A DNA stretch of 64,000 nt from Conchocele bisecta (GCA_029237695.1 CM055275.1:83074068-83138067); one strand, 5' to 3'. Counted from the stretch's first letter, positions 38,801 through 44,500 are shown. Notes: generated by a model not told the origin, from the sequence alone. Numbers and translations: made by a program.

Positions 38801-40586
38801 AAGTATAATATATATTATTAAATGATTATATCTGTACAGCGGGCACTCTTAATTTACGTCAGCCGCAATAGCTCAGTGGTAGAGCATCGGACTAAGGATC
38901 GAAAGGTCCTGAGCGCAACATCCCGACACTGGCCGATTCGGCGTGCCCTTGGGCAAGACACCTTCGTGATAGCCTAGTCCTATCGGATAGGGACTTAAAT
39001 AGTCTGTCCCGACATGCAAGGTCATCGAACCAGTGCCGTCGTTAAATCAAAGCATTTACATTTGCACTCTTAATTTTTAGAACTGGTGGAATAGTTGAAG
39101 AATTATACGCTTATTTAATTCCTATCATAACGGTTTGAGTGGGCATGTACCTTTAAAATATAAATATCAATAAAAATAACAGAAAAATTGTGATAAAAAG
39201 CGAACAACTGATTAATATGCAATACTGAAAGAGGGTGTATGTAATTGTATATGTACCTAAATTATAATTGTATACGGTTTGTGGGGGAAGGCCCCTACTT
39301 ACCACAACCTATTACCGGGACAATGAATATTATCCCGTCAACACAGTGCGTATGTACCGTGAAACACGGTGCCGTGAAACATTTTTGATATCCTGTCAAT
39401 ACGACCTACTCACTGCGTATGGATATGTGCGGTTGCTGGGATTATTTCGTTGCATTTTAAAGCCAATTGTATGTGTTGACGGGATAAATAGAATAGTAGG
39501 TTAGTGCCGTGAATGGAAAAACATATCTGGCGCGGCACGGAAACGGGTTGTGCTCGGCAGAGCCTCGCCCATCCCGTTTCCTGAGCCTTGCCAGATATGT
39601 TTTCCCATTCACGGCACTAACCTACTATTCTCTATTTTTCCAAACCTAAAACAAATCGTCACAGGAAATTATGTCAACAAGGCGGGAGCCTGTGGTTCTA
39701 AATATACATTTTGAGTTATTTCAACATTTAAGGATTAATATTAATGAATATTGTTGAAACGTAGCAATATGCGATTAACTGAGACGAAATGCTCTGCCTT
39801 CATTGGTTGAGGAACAAGGGCAAACAATAAGTCGTATTATAAGTCCACACACTTCATAATACATTACGGAATCATAGTACAATAATTGCAATAATTGTAC
39901 TTAGTCACAGATGCTGAACCACAATGTAGTCAACGTCAAAACAATATTGCTTTATCGCGCCATGAGGGACGTCATTTGGAATGTCTTCATTTGTTTCGTT
40001 TGGCATGTTAGAGCATAATACGAAGACGCCATTATGGTGATGCGGCTAGCCAATCAAACTCGTTGCATGTGTTAGTACACGTGCGTCATATGACATAAGT
40101 ATATGAAATGGGTTACAGCTAGCACGTCATACGAGTGATGAGTTAAGATATGTATTAAACGAAGTTACGTATTCCATAAGAAATGAGGCTATGCTTTCTT
40201 ATGAAATCAGTCAACGAGTTTAATAAATGCCATATAAAATAAACACAACTGTTACTGCTACAACCATGACAACAGGCAACATTACTTGAAGCTGTTTAGA
40301 TCACCCAGCATGCTTTTTGTAGCGGTCGCATTTGTTACACTAATGTATTATGATTTGTATTACACCTTTTTATAACACTGTCAACGTATATTGCATAAAA
40401 TAAATAAACTAAGTCCATACTTACGACCCCACCACACCGTAATGCGTTGTCCTCGTAGTTTCTGACGGCATTTGCAAATCCATATCGCCACGCGCTGGAC
40501 CGGGCCACTGGATCAATCAACCTCCCATGGCCCCGGACAGAGCATACCAAAGTTGCCGTCACGCAAAGTGCAATTAGCAATCGCAT
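14599..40586 (-). CDS. Secreted AA15-like LPMO with four six-Cys modules
   Basis: Join (minus) 40586-40425, 33812-33696, 29808-29654, 28526-28423, 27111-26864, 25562-25332, 17991-17888, 17189-17028, 14857-14599: 1,542 bases, 513 residues. LPMOs cleave chitin or cellulose oxidatively with copper held by a histidine brace. Seen: a signal peptide (1-19) leaving His20 as the mature N-terminus (HGRLIDP); CGVCGD (64-69); ITANHRG with the second brace histidine at about 108 (mature 89); CSQCVIQWRYHAGNSWG (168-184); EEFYGCADVAI (200-210), which supplies the axial Phe/Tyr. A Pro/Thr stalk (about 215-262) leads to four modules at 269-301, 360-392, 413-445 and 482-513 with Thr-rich linkers. The family's usual Cys pair before the EEFY motif is absent (SGIGAGAQ). 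Module function is unknown; substrate binding is a guess. Expression and substrate cannot be read from the DNA. Confidence 0.92.
14885..14965. repeat. Family G repeat
   Basis: GTGACTGGAGAAATGGGCTT and GTAGATCCAGATCAGCCT, in intron 8 close to the exon 9 acceptor. Confidence 0.65.
15002..15400. mobile_element. Foldback element with GGGGGTGCG-type arms
   Basis: GTGCGTCAGGGGCGAGCCCC and its inverse flank a centre at about 15085; the arm GCGTACTCGCGCCACTACAT appears twice on the right. Outer ends CCGTACGCAGG / CCTGCGTAGG pair. Confidence 0.75.
15411..15490. repeat. Family G repeat, reverse
   Basis: Contains GGCCTACGCTGGTCATAAAT and CCCATTTCTCCAGTCAC, inverse to the copy at 14885. Confidence 0.6.
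15643..15925. mobile_element. Family T element
   Basis: The end TTCGTCGGCAGCAAAACGTG with GAACAGACAGTA matches (inverted) the ends at 35697-35745, 45960-46000 and 48197-48262; the interior is AT-rich. Confidence 0.55.
15930..16045. repeat. Family G repeat
   Basis: CAGATCCTGATCAGACTGCG and its mirror TGCGCAGGCTGATCTGGATA form a palindrome. Confidence 0.65.
16100..16530. repeat. Family M old repeat
   Basis: CATGCTGCCCTTAATATGAC occurs twice (16254, 16421), and GATGGATTGCTTTAATAT once. Fills the middle of intron 8. Confidence 0.6.
16645..17018. mobile_element. Family D palindromic MITE
   Basis: Reverse of the 2.6-kb copy. The near-perfect pair ACTTGGAAAAGTCGCGGGAA / inverse is centred near 16933, and the right end is CCATTCATTC. 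Confidence 0.85.
17028..17189 (-). CDS. LPMO exon 8: module 2 end, linker, module 3 start
   Basis: Acceptor TCGTCCGACAG, donor GTATTTAA, 162 bases, phase 2 on both sides. Encodes WCSDTCARGNCPPDACLC, a short Pro/Thr linker, then CKAISVWKDIDVFDK and the TG of a Trp codon. A family D element ends about 17 bases past the donor. Confidence 0.87.
17538..17853. mobile_element. Family B palindromic MITE
   Basis: TATCACAGCCGATTTGGCTG core. Right end GGCTACTG lies 33 bases from the exon 7 donor. Confidence 0.88.
17888..17991 (-). CDS. LPMO exon 7: linker and first half of module 2
   Basis: Acceptor CACCACCAG, donor GTGTGTAT, 34 codons plus two bases. Begins RTTSTTS, continuing the Thr linker in phase 0, and ends CKAINHWAGMSYFD. 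The split Arg codon joins to WC in exon 8, giving the module 2 spacing C-x15-C exactly. It is only 104 bases long and is identified by spacing and phase. Confidence 0.85.
18343..18735. repeat. 42-bp tandem repeat, nine copies
   Basis: Unit contains CCCCTTAATTAGAATAGGAA then CTTAGCCCTCTTTTTC; GAACTTAGC recurs at 18361, 18403, 18445, 18487, 18529, 18570, 18612, 18654 and 18695 (41-42 bases apart). A tenth partial unit and a diverged one (18855-18885) follow. Confidence 0.95.
18780..18862. repeat. Hairpin derived from the 42-bp satellite
   Basis: AAGGGTCAAATGAAAAAGAG and its inverse flank GTCCACGGGAC; both arms contain the satellite's GGGCTAAG / CTTAGCCC. Confidence 0.85.
18948..20240 (+). mobile_element. 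LINE fragment: reverse transcriptase end and 3' UTR
   Basis: Codes for the part of a non-LTR reverse transcriptase that follows the catalytic motif: MVILGKSPEDLQQSLNLL, SDKTKIMVFRKRG, NDFSYLGVVF, then LRIETGRYGRNRIERIQRVC and TMCDSGDIEDAYHFIIICP, a jockey/CR1-like C-terminal Cys/His region. The copy begins exactly where YADD should be; the preceding residues read LYYV. A stop and one-base frame change separate two blocks at 19524-19528. The stop is at 20128-20130, and the element seems to end at an ATTCT run near 20240. Dead copy, opposite strand to the LPMO gene, in its intron 6. Confidence 0.88.
20597..20860 (+). mobile_element. Family A MITE
   Basis: Head starts TTATTCCCGTAAACACAGTG (mutated TIR), standard hairpin to TATTCTCTAT. 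Confidence 0.9.
20925..21300 (-). mobile_element. Second LINE scrap, C-terminal domain
   Basis: The minus-strand frame at 21023-21229 reads LAKFTCGSLPLHVETGMFNR and RTCKYCQSGSVEDEVHFLIE, the same Cys/His region as the LINE at 19.9 kb but from a different family. It is short, lacks the RT core, and the frames on either side are broken. Confidence 0.8.
21411..21530. mobile_element. Family L end fragment
   Basis: CATGATCACGTGGTTACAAC and AATGGCTGAAAGTGTTGAAA match one terminus of the full element at 26180-26612. Confidence 0.65.
22100..22195. mobile_element. Palindrome C, solo copy
   Basis: AACCGTCTCGGCGAGACGGTT centre with arms ACCACTCAGTAG / CTACTGAGTGGT; a diverged version of the palindrome found inside five family A copies. 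Confidence 0.8.
22420..22660 (-). pseudogene. Decayed duplicate of LPMO module exon 6
   Basis: Flanked by an acceptor (TTCCAACAG) and a donor (GTAATGTC) like a real exon, and nearly identical to exon 6 over CRGIGIWAND and the downstream Cys codons. One base is missing at the ATGGAC (MD) codons near 22599, and another in the AAC-rich linker. The length is 241 bases, so inclusion would shift the reading frame into Gln/Asn runs and a stop. The surviving codons after the first lesion still read WCSSNCPIGNC in the shifted frame, so the damage looks recent. Two assembly errors in a low-complexity exon are the main alternative. Confidence 0.8.
22669..22708. repeat. AAT microsatellite
   Basis: Interrupted (AAT)n run between the pseudo-exon acceptor and a family P element. 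Confidence 0.9.
22709..23083. mobile_element. Family P MITE (Tc1/pogo-like ends)
   Basis: Starts TACAGTGCAACCTCTC, ends GAGGTTCGACTGTA, so ends CAGT...ACTG flanked by TA. Inside are CTGTTGTAGAGAGGTGGC repeats and a central hairpin AATCATTTCCAATGGAAATG. The TA target and the CAGT ends suggest cross-mobilisation by a Tc1/mariner or pogo-type transposase (inference). Confidence 0.8.
23342..23853. mobile_element. Family I terminal-inverted-repeat element
   Basis: Ends TACTGTCTGTTTCACGAAAC and GTTTCGTGAAACAGACAGTA are exact inverses; about 510 bases, AT-rich, no transposase frame. A second copy is at 30725-31208. Confidence 0.85.
24071..24379. mobile_element. Family B palindromic MITE
   Basis: Complete ends CAGTAGCCTATTTCATCAAC and GAAATGGGCTACTG. 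Confidence 0.9.
24720..24905. repeat. Family F palindromic copy
   Basis: GATTGGCTGAGCCTGAGCTG is followed by its inverse CAGCTCAGGCACAGCCAATC, so this copy shows F to be a degenerate foldback. Confidence 0.7.
25139..25323. mobile_element. Family W MITE
   Basis: Inverse ends GAGACACGCCATGTGATTTT and AAAATCACATGGCGCGTCTT, AT-rich middle. A second copy is at 58190-58445. Right end is about nine bases from the exon 6 donor. Confidence 0.8.
25332..25562 (-). CDS. LPMO exon 6: six-Cys module 1 and Thr linker
   Basis: Acceptor AACTACAG, donor GTATTATT, 77 codons, phase 0 on both sides. The module runs CRGIGIWANDLVMDAWC then SKNCPIGNCPQSACDC, followed by a linker of ACA/ACG/CCA codons (long Thr runs). 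The whole module sits in one exon, so it can be duplicated or skipped without a frame change; a decayed duplicate is at 22420-22660. Elements W and A end 9 and 14 bases from the two splice sites. Confidence 0.88.
25577..26011 (-). mobile_element. Family A MITE carrying palindrome C, reverse
   Basis: Partial hairpin arm, then palindrome C (25632-25745), full hairpin, and head ending GCTGACGGGATAA. Left end 14 bases from the exon 6 acceptor, so the acceptor's upstream bases come partly from the element's TATTCTCTAT end. Confidence 0.9.
26180..26612. mobile_element. Family L element, full length
   Basis: Ends GATCACGTGGTTACAACAAC and GTTGTTTTAACCACGTGATC are inverse; the body has GCAAAAACAATAGAAG and ACCACCAAATGCAGCTTAAC blocks repeated at 45000-45275 and 55362-56240. 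In intron 5. Confidence 0.8.
26645..26708. repeat. Short palindrome
   Basis: TTCTAAGCCAATCGCT and AGCGATTGGCTTAGAA separated by ten bases. Confidence 0.85.
26864..27111 (-). CDS. LPMO exon 5: end of catalytic domain and stalk
   Basis: Acceptor CGTCCCTAG, donor GTAAGTTT, 248 bases. NSWGRHPVTG continues the previous exon; EEFYGCADVAI closes the catalytic fold; the rest is a Pro/Thr/Gln/Arg-rich stalk (QRP and TQ repeats). The expected CxGC-type Cys pair is replaced by SGIGAGAQ, leaving eight Cys (51, 64, 67, 117, 130, 168, 171, 205) in the mature catalytic domain. Confidence 0.9.
27335..27518. mobile_element. Palindrome C solo copy in an N-like frame
   Basis: Core GAACCGTCTCGTCGAGACGG with ACATATACTT arms; outer sequence GTAACCC...GGGTTAAT resembles N ends. 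In intron 4. Confidence 0.75.
27540..27665. repeat. Family F repeat, reverse
   Basis: ACACCACCGTCTGTGCTAAT and GCACAGCTCAGGCTCAGCTA blocks. Confidence 0.6.
27749..28092. mobile_element. Element U: array of TCCTAATTAGGA palindromes
   Basis: About a dozen TCTCCTAATTAGGA motifs, several with one or two changes, spaced 20-30 bases apart, in an element with inverse ends GGTGCTAATGCT and AGCATTGGCACC; the two halves mirror each other around 27905. Located in LPMO intron 4. Confidence 0.8.
28095..28405. mobile_element. Family B palindromic MITE
   Basis: Directly abuts element U on its left; complete ends CAGTAGCC / GGCTACAG. Confidence 0.9.
28423..28526 (-). CDS. LPMO exon 4: CSQCVIQWRYHAG
   Basis: Acceptor GTTTCCAG, donor GTATGTAT, 104 bases; completes an Arg codon from exon 3 and ends one base into a Gly codon. 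Encodes YTLTSFQAGDFKVKVILPRG then MVCSQCVIQWRYHA. A family B element ends 17 bases beyond the donor. Confidence 0.92.
29060..29612. mobile_element. Family J element plus shared flank, reverse
   Basis: Hairpin with ends ATAGAGAATACCAGG / CCTGGTATTCTAT (29212-29361), then a head from TGATCAGGTA to TTGCCTGATACA containing GTCACGTGACGTCA. The 29060-29205 flank (GGATGTTTTCTAATTACCGG) recurs inverted at 59070-59190, so it belongs to the mobile unit or an older host repeat. Confidence 0.75.
29654..29808 (-). CDS. LPMO exon 3: second brace His
   Basis: Acceptor TTCACAG, donor GTAAAAG, 51 codons plus two bases. Contains ITANHRGWMEFRIC, where the His is the second copper ligand, and Cys117 and Cys130. 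A family A element lies about 20 bases upstream of the acceptor. Confidence 0.92.
29831..30131 (-). mobile_element. Family A MITE, reverse, long head variant
   Basis: Hairpin then head with ACCCCAGCCACTGCATATTT; end ATTGACGGGATAA. Confidence 0.9.
30184..30458. mobile_element. Family B MITE with central deletion
   Basis: Left arm complete, but the right half of the central palindrome is missing after TTATCACAGCCAAAATG. Confidence 0.8.
30470..30620. repeat. Family F repeat
   Basis: CAATCAGTTTGATTGGCTG and GGCAAGATTAGCGCAGGCGG blocks. Confidence 0.6.
30725..31208. mobile_element. Family I element, second copy
   Basis: Ends TACTGTATGTTTCACGAAAG and TTTCGTGAAACAGACAGTAA. Carries an extra internal palindrome CCATGTTAAATCCCCATAGA / inverse (30860-30925). 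Confidence 0.8.
31215..31635. other. Unassigned DNA
   Basis: AT-rich, no repeat match beyond a few bases, no splice-supported exon. Within LPMO intron 2. Confidence 0.35.
31636..32320. mobile_element. Element K (about 0.7 kb) split by a SINE
   Basis: Shares TCTGGCAAAATAAATATTCA, GGCGATAACCG, CATATGAATATAGCCTGATA-like and GCGGGCACTC blocks in the same order with 38390-39140 and 48265-48770, and in reverse with 37080-37480. No open frame. Confidence 0.7.
31848..32067 (-). mobile_element. tRNA-derived SINE, full length, reverse
   Basis: Minus strand: TTAGCTCAGTAGTTAGAGCG (A box) and GGGTTCGTATCCC (B box), then a body ending GGTCATCGAGCCAGTGCCGT. The duplicated ACAACTTCGTG unit is private. Its 3' part equals that of the SINE at 38856-39063 although the heads differ. 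Confidence 0.8.
32363..32780. repeat. Repeat with G-rich and C-rich ends
   Basis: Starts GGGCGGATTCAGGGGGGG and ends ACCCCTAACCCGAAATCCTG, an inverse-like pair. The interior GGGGGGAATGTCCCCGGACC recalls the 46.8-kb stretch. Confidence 0.5.
32790..33205. other. Unassigned DNA
   Basis: No assignable repeat apart from TGTACTTAACTTGTA-type short duplications at 32880-32960; no coding signal. Confidence 0.35.
33213..33668 (+). mobile_element. Family A MITE carrying palindrome C
   Basis: Degraded head (TATCCGTTCAACAC), hairpin, palindrome C (33498-33605), and a terminal half-hairpin. Its end is 27 bases from the exon 2 donor. Confidence 0.9.
33696..33812 (-). CDS. LPMO exon 2: CGVCGD segment
   Basis: Acceptor CTCTCCACAG, donor GTAGGTAC, 39 codons, phase 0 on both sides. 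Encodes RCGVCGDPVRGTKDNEAGGK then YANGIIVKTY, a signature block of AA15 enzymes. A family A element starts 27 bases past the donor, and a tandem array of acceptor-like units lies immediately before the acceptor. Confidence 0.92.
33814..34195 (-). repeat. Tandem array of acceptor-like units before exon 2
   Basis: About eleven diverged 30-36-base units. On the minus (gene) strand many read GGTCCGTTTTNTCCACAG: a pyrimidine tract plus CAG. The last unit is the real exon 2 acceptor; CCACAG also occurs at about 33877, 33927 and 34027, and a TTGCAG at about 33897. The array grew from, or into, the intron 1 splice acceptor. Open frames here are by-products of the repeat. Confidence 0.8.
34342..34552. 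mobile_element. Family E MITE
   Basis: TTGAGCATAGGCTGCAGCAG core (lost central ATAT) with CCGTTTCACAAAACATCG left end. Confidence 0.85.
34914..35224 (+). mobile_element. Family A MITE, long head variant
   Basis: Head contains GACCAAATCACTGCGTATGA; the hairpin end is slightly expanded (TACTATATATTCTCTAT). Confidence 0.9.
35255..35470. repeat. Family F repeat, palindromic
   Basis: GAGTGTGAGCTGTGCTACAG and its mirror, then AAGATTAGCACAGGCGG. Confidence 0.6.
35697..36100. mobile_element. Family T element
   Basis: TACTGTATGTTCCACGTTTT end with GCTGCCGACGAACTTTT; body similar in reverse to 15643-15925. Confidence 0.6.
36110..36310. mobile_element. Family D, left-truncated
   Basis: Holds TTATCGGGGTATAAACTTGG directly joined to the right part, so the central hairpin is deleted. 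Confidence 0.75.
36311..36834. other. Very AT-rich DNA
   Basis: No assignable element except a T-like block at 36690-36830 (AATGTTTTGAGGGAGGGTGA, AAAAAGTACTTAGAGTTAAC). Confidence 0.4.
36835..36995. repeat. Large imperfect palindrome
   Basis: GTTTGAATAGCGGAAATAAA and TGTTTCCGCTATTCAAAC are its ends; the GC-rich centre reads GTTCGCTACGCTCGCTCGTT. Confidence 0.85.
37080..37480. mobile_element. Element K, inverted copy
   Basis: CATATGCAAATGAGGTATGA, AATTATTTATACTAATTAAA and CACGGTTATCGCC in reverse order relative to 38390-39140, then CGCGGGCACTCTTAATTTAT in forward order: two K ends head to head. Confidence 0.65.
37550..38345. repeat. Tandem duplication; first copy split by family A
   Basis: GTTATTTGGTTTGTATGTGG, ATATATGCACGAGTTCC, ATTGCGCGGCGGAACGAGTG and TTTTTATTATATACGTA recur at 37560-37630 plus 37895-37960 and at 38088-38230. 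An inverse relative is at 58065-58140. Confidence 0.75.
37632..37893 (+). mobile_element. Family A MITE with a paralogous empty site
   Basis: Intact head and hairpin. The sister duplicate at about 38185 lacks it, so the complete head-plus-hairpin behaves as one insertion. Confidence 0.92.
38390..39140. mobile_element. Element K, third copy
   Basis: Same block order as 31636-32320; split by a SINE inside GCACTCTTAATTT. Confidence 0.7.
38856..39063 (+). mobile_element. tRNA-derived SINE with 13-bp target duplication
   Basis: A box ATAGCTCAGTGGTAGAGC, damaged B box (GAGCGCAACATCCCG), body GGGACTTAAATAGTCTGTCC and end CCAGTGCCGTCGTTAAATC. Flanked by GCACTCTTAATTT at 38843-38855 and 39064-39076. 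Confidence 0.9.
39329..39635 (+). mobile_element. Family A MITE, long head variant
   Basis: Head has CGACCTACTCACTGCGTATG; hairpin complete. Confidence 0.9.
39640..40330. other. Unassigned intron 1 DNA near exon 1
   Basis: No repeat family or exon recognised. Contains a short hairpin TCATTAATATTAATCC-like at 39730-39760. Confidence 0.4.
40425..40586 (-). CDS. LPMO exon 1: signal peptide and first brace His
   Basis: ATG at 40586-40584; 54 codons; donor GTAAGTAT. Hydrophobic signal LLIALCVTATLVC, cleavage expected after SVRG so that His20 becomes residue 1, which is obligatory for copper binding. The start is fixed by this signal peptide. Ends CGGV in phase 0. Intron 1 is 6.6 kb. Confidence 0.92.
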
Positions 40587-41190
40587 GATCAGTTCGCCGT
40601 TTCTCGGTTTGTTTTATTACGTTGACAGAATTTCCGATTTTTTTTCCAGATCAATTGTATTCGTATTGTATTGTATTTGGCAAGAAACATATAAAAGTAT
40701 TTGTATTTTCCGTTTAATTTAGCTTTCTTAGCTCAATAGAGTATAACTATAAACTAACTTATCTATATTTTTCAGTATACATCACTGATAAATTATAAAA
40801 CAAAACATATATTACAAATGAAAAATAAAACAACAAACTAATACATGAATGTTCACACACACGTTGCTATGAATGTAGTTTGCGATTTATCAATAAATAA
40901 TAATTTCAATTTTTTTATTAAAATGCCGCGTTATCAAAATAGCGTTTGACTACTTGAGAAACGATATAACTTCGGTGTTTAAATACTCAAACTTACCCGT
41001 TTATCGTGTCTGATTGGTGATAACCAATCGTCGCTTCGTGCTCAACGTCATGACACAATTGGTATACATAAACTTTAGTCTAGACAATGTGGAGAAACAG
41101 CGTTTGGTCGGCTATCACGCTGGCGAGGCATGCAAAAGGTCTAAAATGTATACTGATAATGCCAGCAGCATGAGTGAGTGATCTGTATCA
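40587..41190. other. 5' flank of the LPMO gene
   Basis: No convincing TATA box or initiator is visible on the minus strand; AT-rich. A first non-coding exon cannot be excluded, so the transcription start is unknown. Confidence 0.35.
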
Positions 41191-41194
41191 AAGC

Positions 41195-41258
41195 GTCTAA
41201 CGTAGCGCCCAGATCAGACAGCGCAACACCGCAGGCTGATCTGGGCGCTACGCTGGAC
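41195..41258. repeat. Family G palindrome
   Basis: AACGTAGCGCCCAGATCAGA and its inverse TGATCTGGGCGCTACG around CAGCGCAACACC. Confidence 0.75.
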
Positions 41259-41429
41259 GACAAACGCATTTATTTCTCCGGTAGATTTGCAACATGGTTC
41301 GTATTGCATGCAACAGATAGCGCGGTTGCTACGGCCAATGACCGCAACACAGAGAAACCTGTATAGACCGGACACTTCCTGGATCCCCCTGGATTACACC
41401 ACCGCCTGCGCTAATCTTGCCATTATCTA

Positions 41430-42170
41430 ATTGTAGTGAATCAGATATTGCTAGAGTAAGTGTACCTGGCTTGACACAGGTCACGGTTCGCAAACCTACT
41501 ATATGTGTGATTTAACAACTGATTCGATGCTTTCCTGGAAACTCATGTGTTTTAAAAATAAAATGTGTGCCTTTTGTTTTTCCCACAATTCCAACTGCAG
41601 TATTAAATGACTTGTTTATTTACATACTGCTGTAAACAAGGGACGAAATGCACATTACAAAAAGATTGATTGATCAAAATGTTTACCAAATACATTGGTT
41701 GACAGCTAAAACATCCAATGAAGACATATAACATCATTTTATCCCATTCTCAATCGGCCTAGTCGCCACTACCAACACTAATTCCAGAGCAGTCAGACAC
41801 GCACTTAGCACACCGATGCTGTTTATTGAGAGAGCAACCATTATTTCCTATGCTGCTGATTAGATCCAACCGTTGATTTTGCGGCTCATTCTCTCCCAGG
41901 CACAAACAGTAGCATTAGGACAGTAATGTTGGTGTAGTATCGTCGGTGCGATGGTGTACACTGTAGGTGTTTTGTCCATACTATTTGTTGCTTTTTTATA
42001 CTTGGTGAAAATTAAATCTGTTGACGTAGCTCGTAGCCAGACATCATCATTTGGCTGTCTTCGTACATATTTAGTTAATAAGTCTTCATTATTTGCTAAT
42101 ATAATAGATTGATACAAGTAGTGAAAACCAATTTTAATTGTTGGGTTATATGAATTAGATCGGAAGATGT
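41430..42170. other. Unassigned DNA
   Basis: Contains an 85-codon minus-strand frame (41860-42117) with no motif, splice context or codon pattern that I can recognise; no repeat match. Confidence 0.35.
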
Positions 42171-42171
42171 T

Positions 42172-42484
42172 CAGTGGCCTATTTCACCAACATTGCAAAG
42201 TATACTTATCTAGCAAATTATACTTTGAGGGAGAAATTTTCAATTTTAGGATAAATTTATTAATTTTTATCATACTGAATTTATTACATTATCACAGCCA
42301 ATTTGGCTGTGATAATGTAATAAATTCAGTATAATTCTGCATACTTTTAATCATCAAATACATGATTAACAGTCGTTAAGTGCTATATGACATAATGCAT
42401 TTCGGGGAAAATAAATGATTGCTCCCTCAAAGTATAATTTGCTAGATAAGTATACTTTGCAATGTTGATGAAACCGGCTACAGG
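42172..42484. mobile_element. Family B MITE
   Basis: Ends CAGTGGCCTATTTCACCAAC and GAAACCGGCTACAG. Confidence 0.9.
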
Positions 42485-42659
42485 TGTGCGAAGCCAGTAA
42501 AACTTCCATGCGTTTTCAAATTGATTATTATAGTAGAACAACAATGGCGGATCCATGAGTACTTTAGAAGTAAACTGCAATATAGATTATCCACGACGGC
42601 CGAATACTTACATTCTTTTGAACACAGTGTCTTTAAAGCATTTACAAATTATACTTTAA

Positions 42660-43150
42660 ATAATGGAGCTTGATCAGTCTCCGACAATCAAACTGCCTGA
42701 TTGCCATTCAATATATTTTTTGGAAACGTTGCTAATCCGGGCAAAATTAACGCACGCGGTTAAGCATAGGATTTAGACAATCAAATTGCTTAATTGCGAG
42801 TTGGCATTGCCAATAGATGTTCAGAAACGTTGATTATATGTGGCACAGCTCAGGCTCAGACAAGCAAATTGCTTGTTTACGAGATGACATTTGCAATAGA
42901 TGTTCAGAAACGTTGCTAGTATGGGAAAAATTAACACAAGCGGTTATATACAGGACTCTGACAATCAAATAGCGAGTTGGCATTGCCGATAGATGGTCAG
43001 AAACGTTGATACCATGTGGCACAGCTCAGGCTCCTCAATCAAATTGCTTGATTGTGAGTTGGCATGGCCAATAGATGTTCAGAAAAATCGCTAATCTGTA
43101 CAAAATGAACGCAGGCGGCTGTGTAGGCCGGACGCTATTGGAAGTTACCT
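42660..43150. repeat. Family F tandem array, about four units
   Basis: CAATAGATGTTCAGAAACGT-type blocks recur at 42725, 42894, 42990 and 43068, each followed by GCGCAGGCGG-like sequence; units of about 90-170 bases in head-to-tail order. Confidence 0.65.
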
Positions 43151-43231
43151 GGGTTACGCGACGTCCGGCTTGGGAAACACAGGACTACATTATACCACAG
43201 TTATTTTGCGAGAATACCAGGGCCCAGTTGC

Positions 43232-43290
43232 TCAAAACCGCTGCTGCTAGATAAGTATACTTTGCAATTTTGATGAAATCGGCTACTGGT
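43232..43290. mobile_element. Family B solo end
   Basis: GCTAGATAAGTATACTTTGC and GATGAAATCGGCTACTGG without the rest of the element. Confidence 0.75.
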
Positions 43291-43479
43291 AAGTCATCCA
43301 GGGGATTTATTATCATATCACGGACCATGTAACTGTAACGGTTGTGTTTCCATCAACAATAGATCAAAAGATTAAAGTTCTTGACAATATTACACCCGCC
43401 CTGACAACACGATCAGGAATCTACGCATTTGTGGATCACCAGTTACTTAATTGCATATCGGTAATTGATTACAGGTTTA

Positions 43480-43745
43480 TCTTATAAATCTTAGACTGTT
43501 GTTAAACTACAGCCCACGCTAATGTTGCCAAAATCTGTCAATTTCTTTATTTCATAAAGGCTCAGACAATCAAATTGCTTAAGTGCGAGCTGGCATTGCC
43601 AATATATGTTGAGAAACGTTGATAATCTGGGTCAGATTACCGCAGACTGTTGTGTACAAAACTGCATGTTGATAATTGAGTACAGGGTTTCCCCCAGGTA
43701 TTCCTAGACAGCTGCTACACTACCAGCTGTGCTAATATTGCGAAT
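43480..43745. repeat. Family F repeats
   Basis: CAAATTGCTTAAGTGCGAGC and TGATAATCTGGGTCAGATTA blocks with a second partial copy. Confidence 0.55.
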
Positions 43746-43760
43746 ATTTGTCACATTATT

Positions 43761-44124
43761 ACAGTCGAACCTCCTCGAACGGCCACCTCTCTACAGCAAC
43801 ACCCAGCCGGTATTTTATATCACAAATGGATGATTTCCTCTATATCTAACCCTTAGACTGCTGAGTATGAAAATTGTCGTCTGATGTTGCTTTTGCATTC
43901 CTTCTCAATAAAAACACGTTTTGACAGCACTTTATAATCATTTCCATTGGAGATGATTCTAAAATGCTGTCAAAAAATGTATTTGATGAGAATTGTCGAA
44001 GAAAAAAAATAAACATTCGACGATCAAATGTAATTCAGCATTAACCTCCCTACAACAGCCACCTCTCTACAACAGCCAGCTTTGCGTCTTCCCATGGGTG
44101 GCTGTTGTAGAGAGGTTTCACTGT
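43761..44124. mobile_element. Family P MITE
   Basis: Ends ACAGTCGAACCTCC and GAGAGGTTTCACTGT; central hairpin ATCATTTCCATTGGAGATGA. Inverted relative to 22709-23083. Confidence 0.85.
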
Positions 44125-44129
44125 ATTTA

Positions 44130-44500
44130 AAACAGACTCAGACAATATAATTGCTTGATTGTCAGTTAGCCATATATGTTCAGAAATCTGTGTAATGTTA
44201 AGGTAGACTATCGTTTTCGTATTTCCATGCTAAACTTGATGATAGATTAAATGGCTTTCCGAGAACCTTGTATACAGTTACTACATTGCCGCCTTGTTGA
44301 TCTTGCCAACTTTCGTCAATGTTTTTATTTCAAAATACATGAATAATGAGCTTGAAATCAATCAAGTGGATTGGCAGAGCCTGAGCAGTGCTGCATCTGA
44401 GGCTCAGATAATCAGATTGTTTGATTGAGAGTTGGCATTGCAAATGGATGTTCAGAAACGATGATAATCTTGGCAATATTAACGCAGGCGATTGTGCATC
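44130..44500. repeat. Family F repeats
   Basis: Includes GATTGGCAGAGCCTGAGCAG and GCAAATGGATGTTCAGAAAC; split by unassigned bases at 44200-44330. Confidence 0.55.

Noticed and set aside
38861..38935. tRNA-like sequence with a good A box
   Set aside because: The B box is damaged, and the sequence is flanked by a SINE body and a target duplication.
41860..42117. 85-codon minus-strand frame upstream of the LPMO gene
   Set aside because: No recognisable domain, no initiation or splice context, and one such frame is expected by chance in this much DNA.
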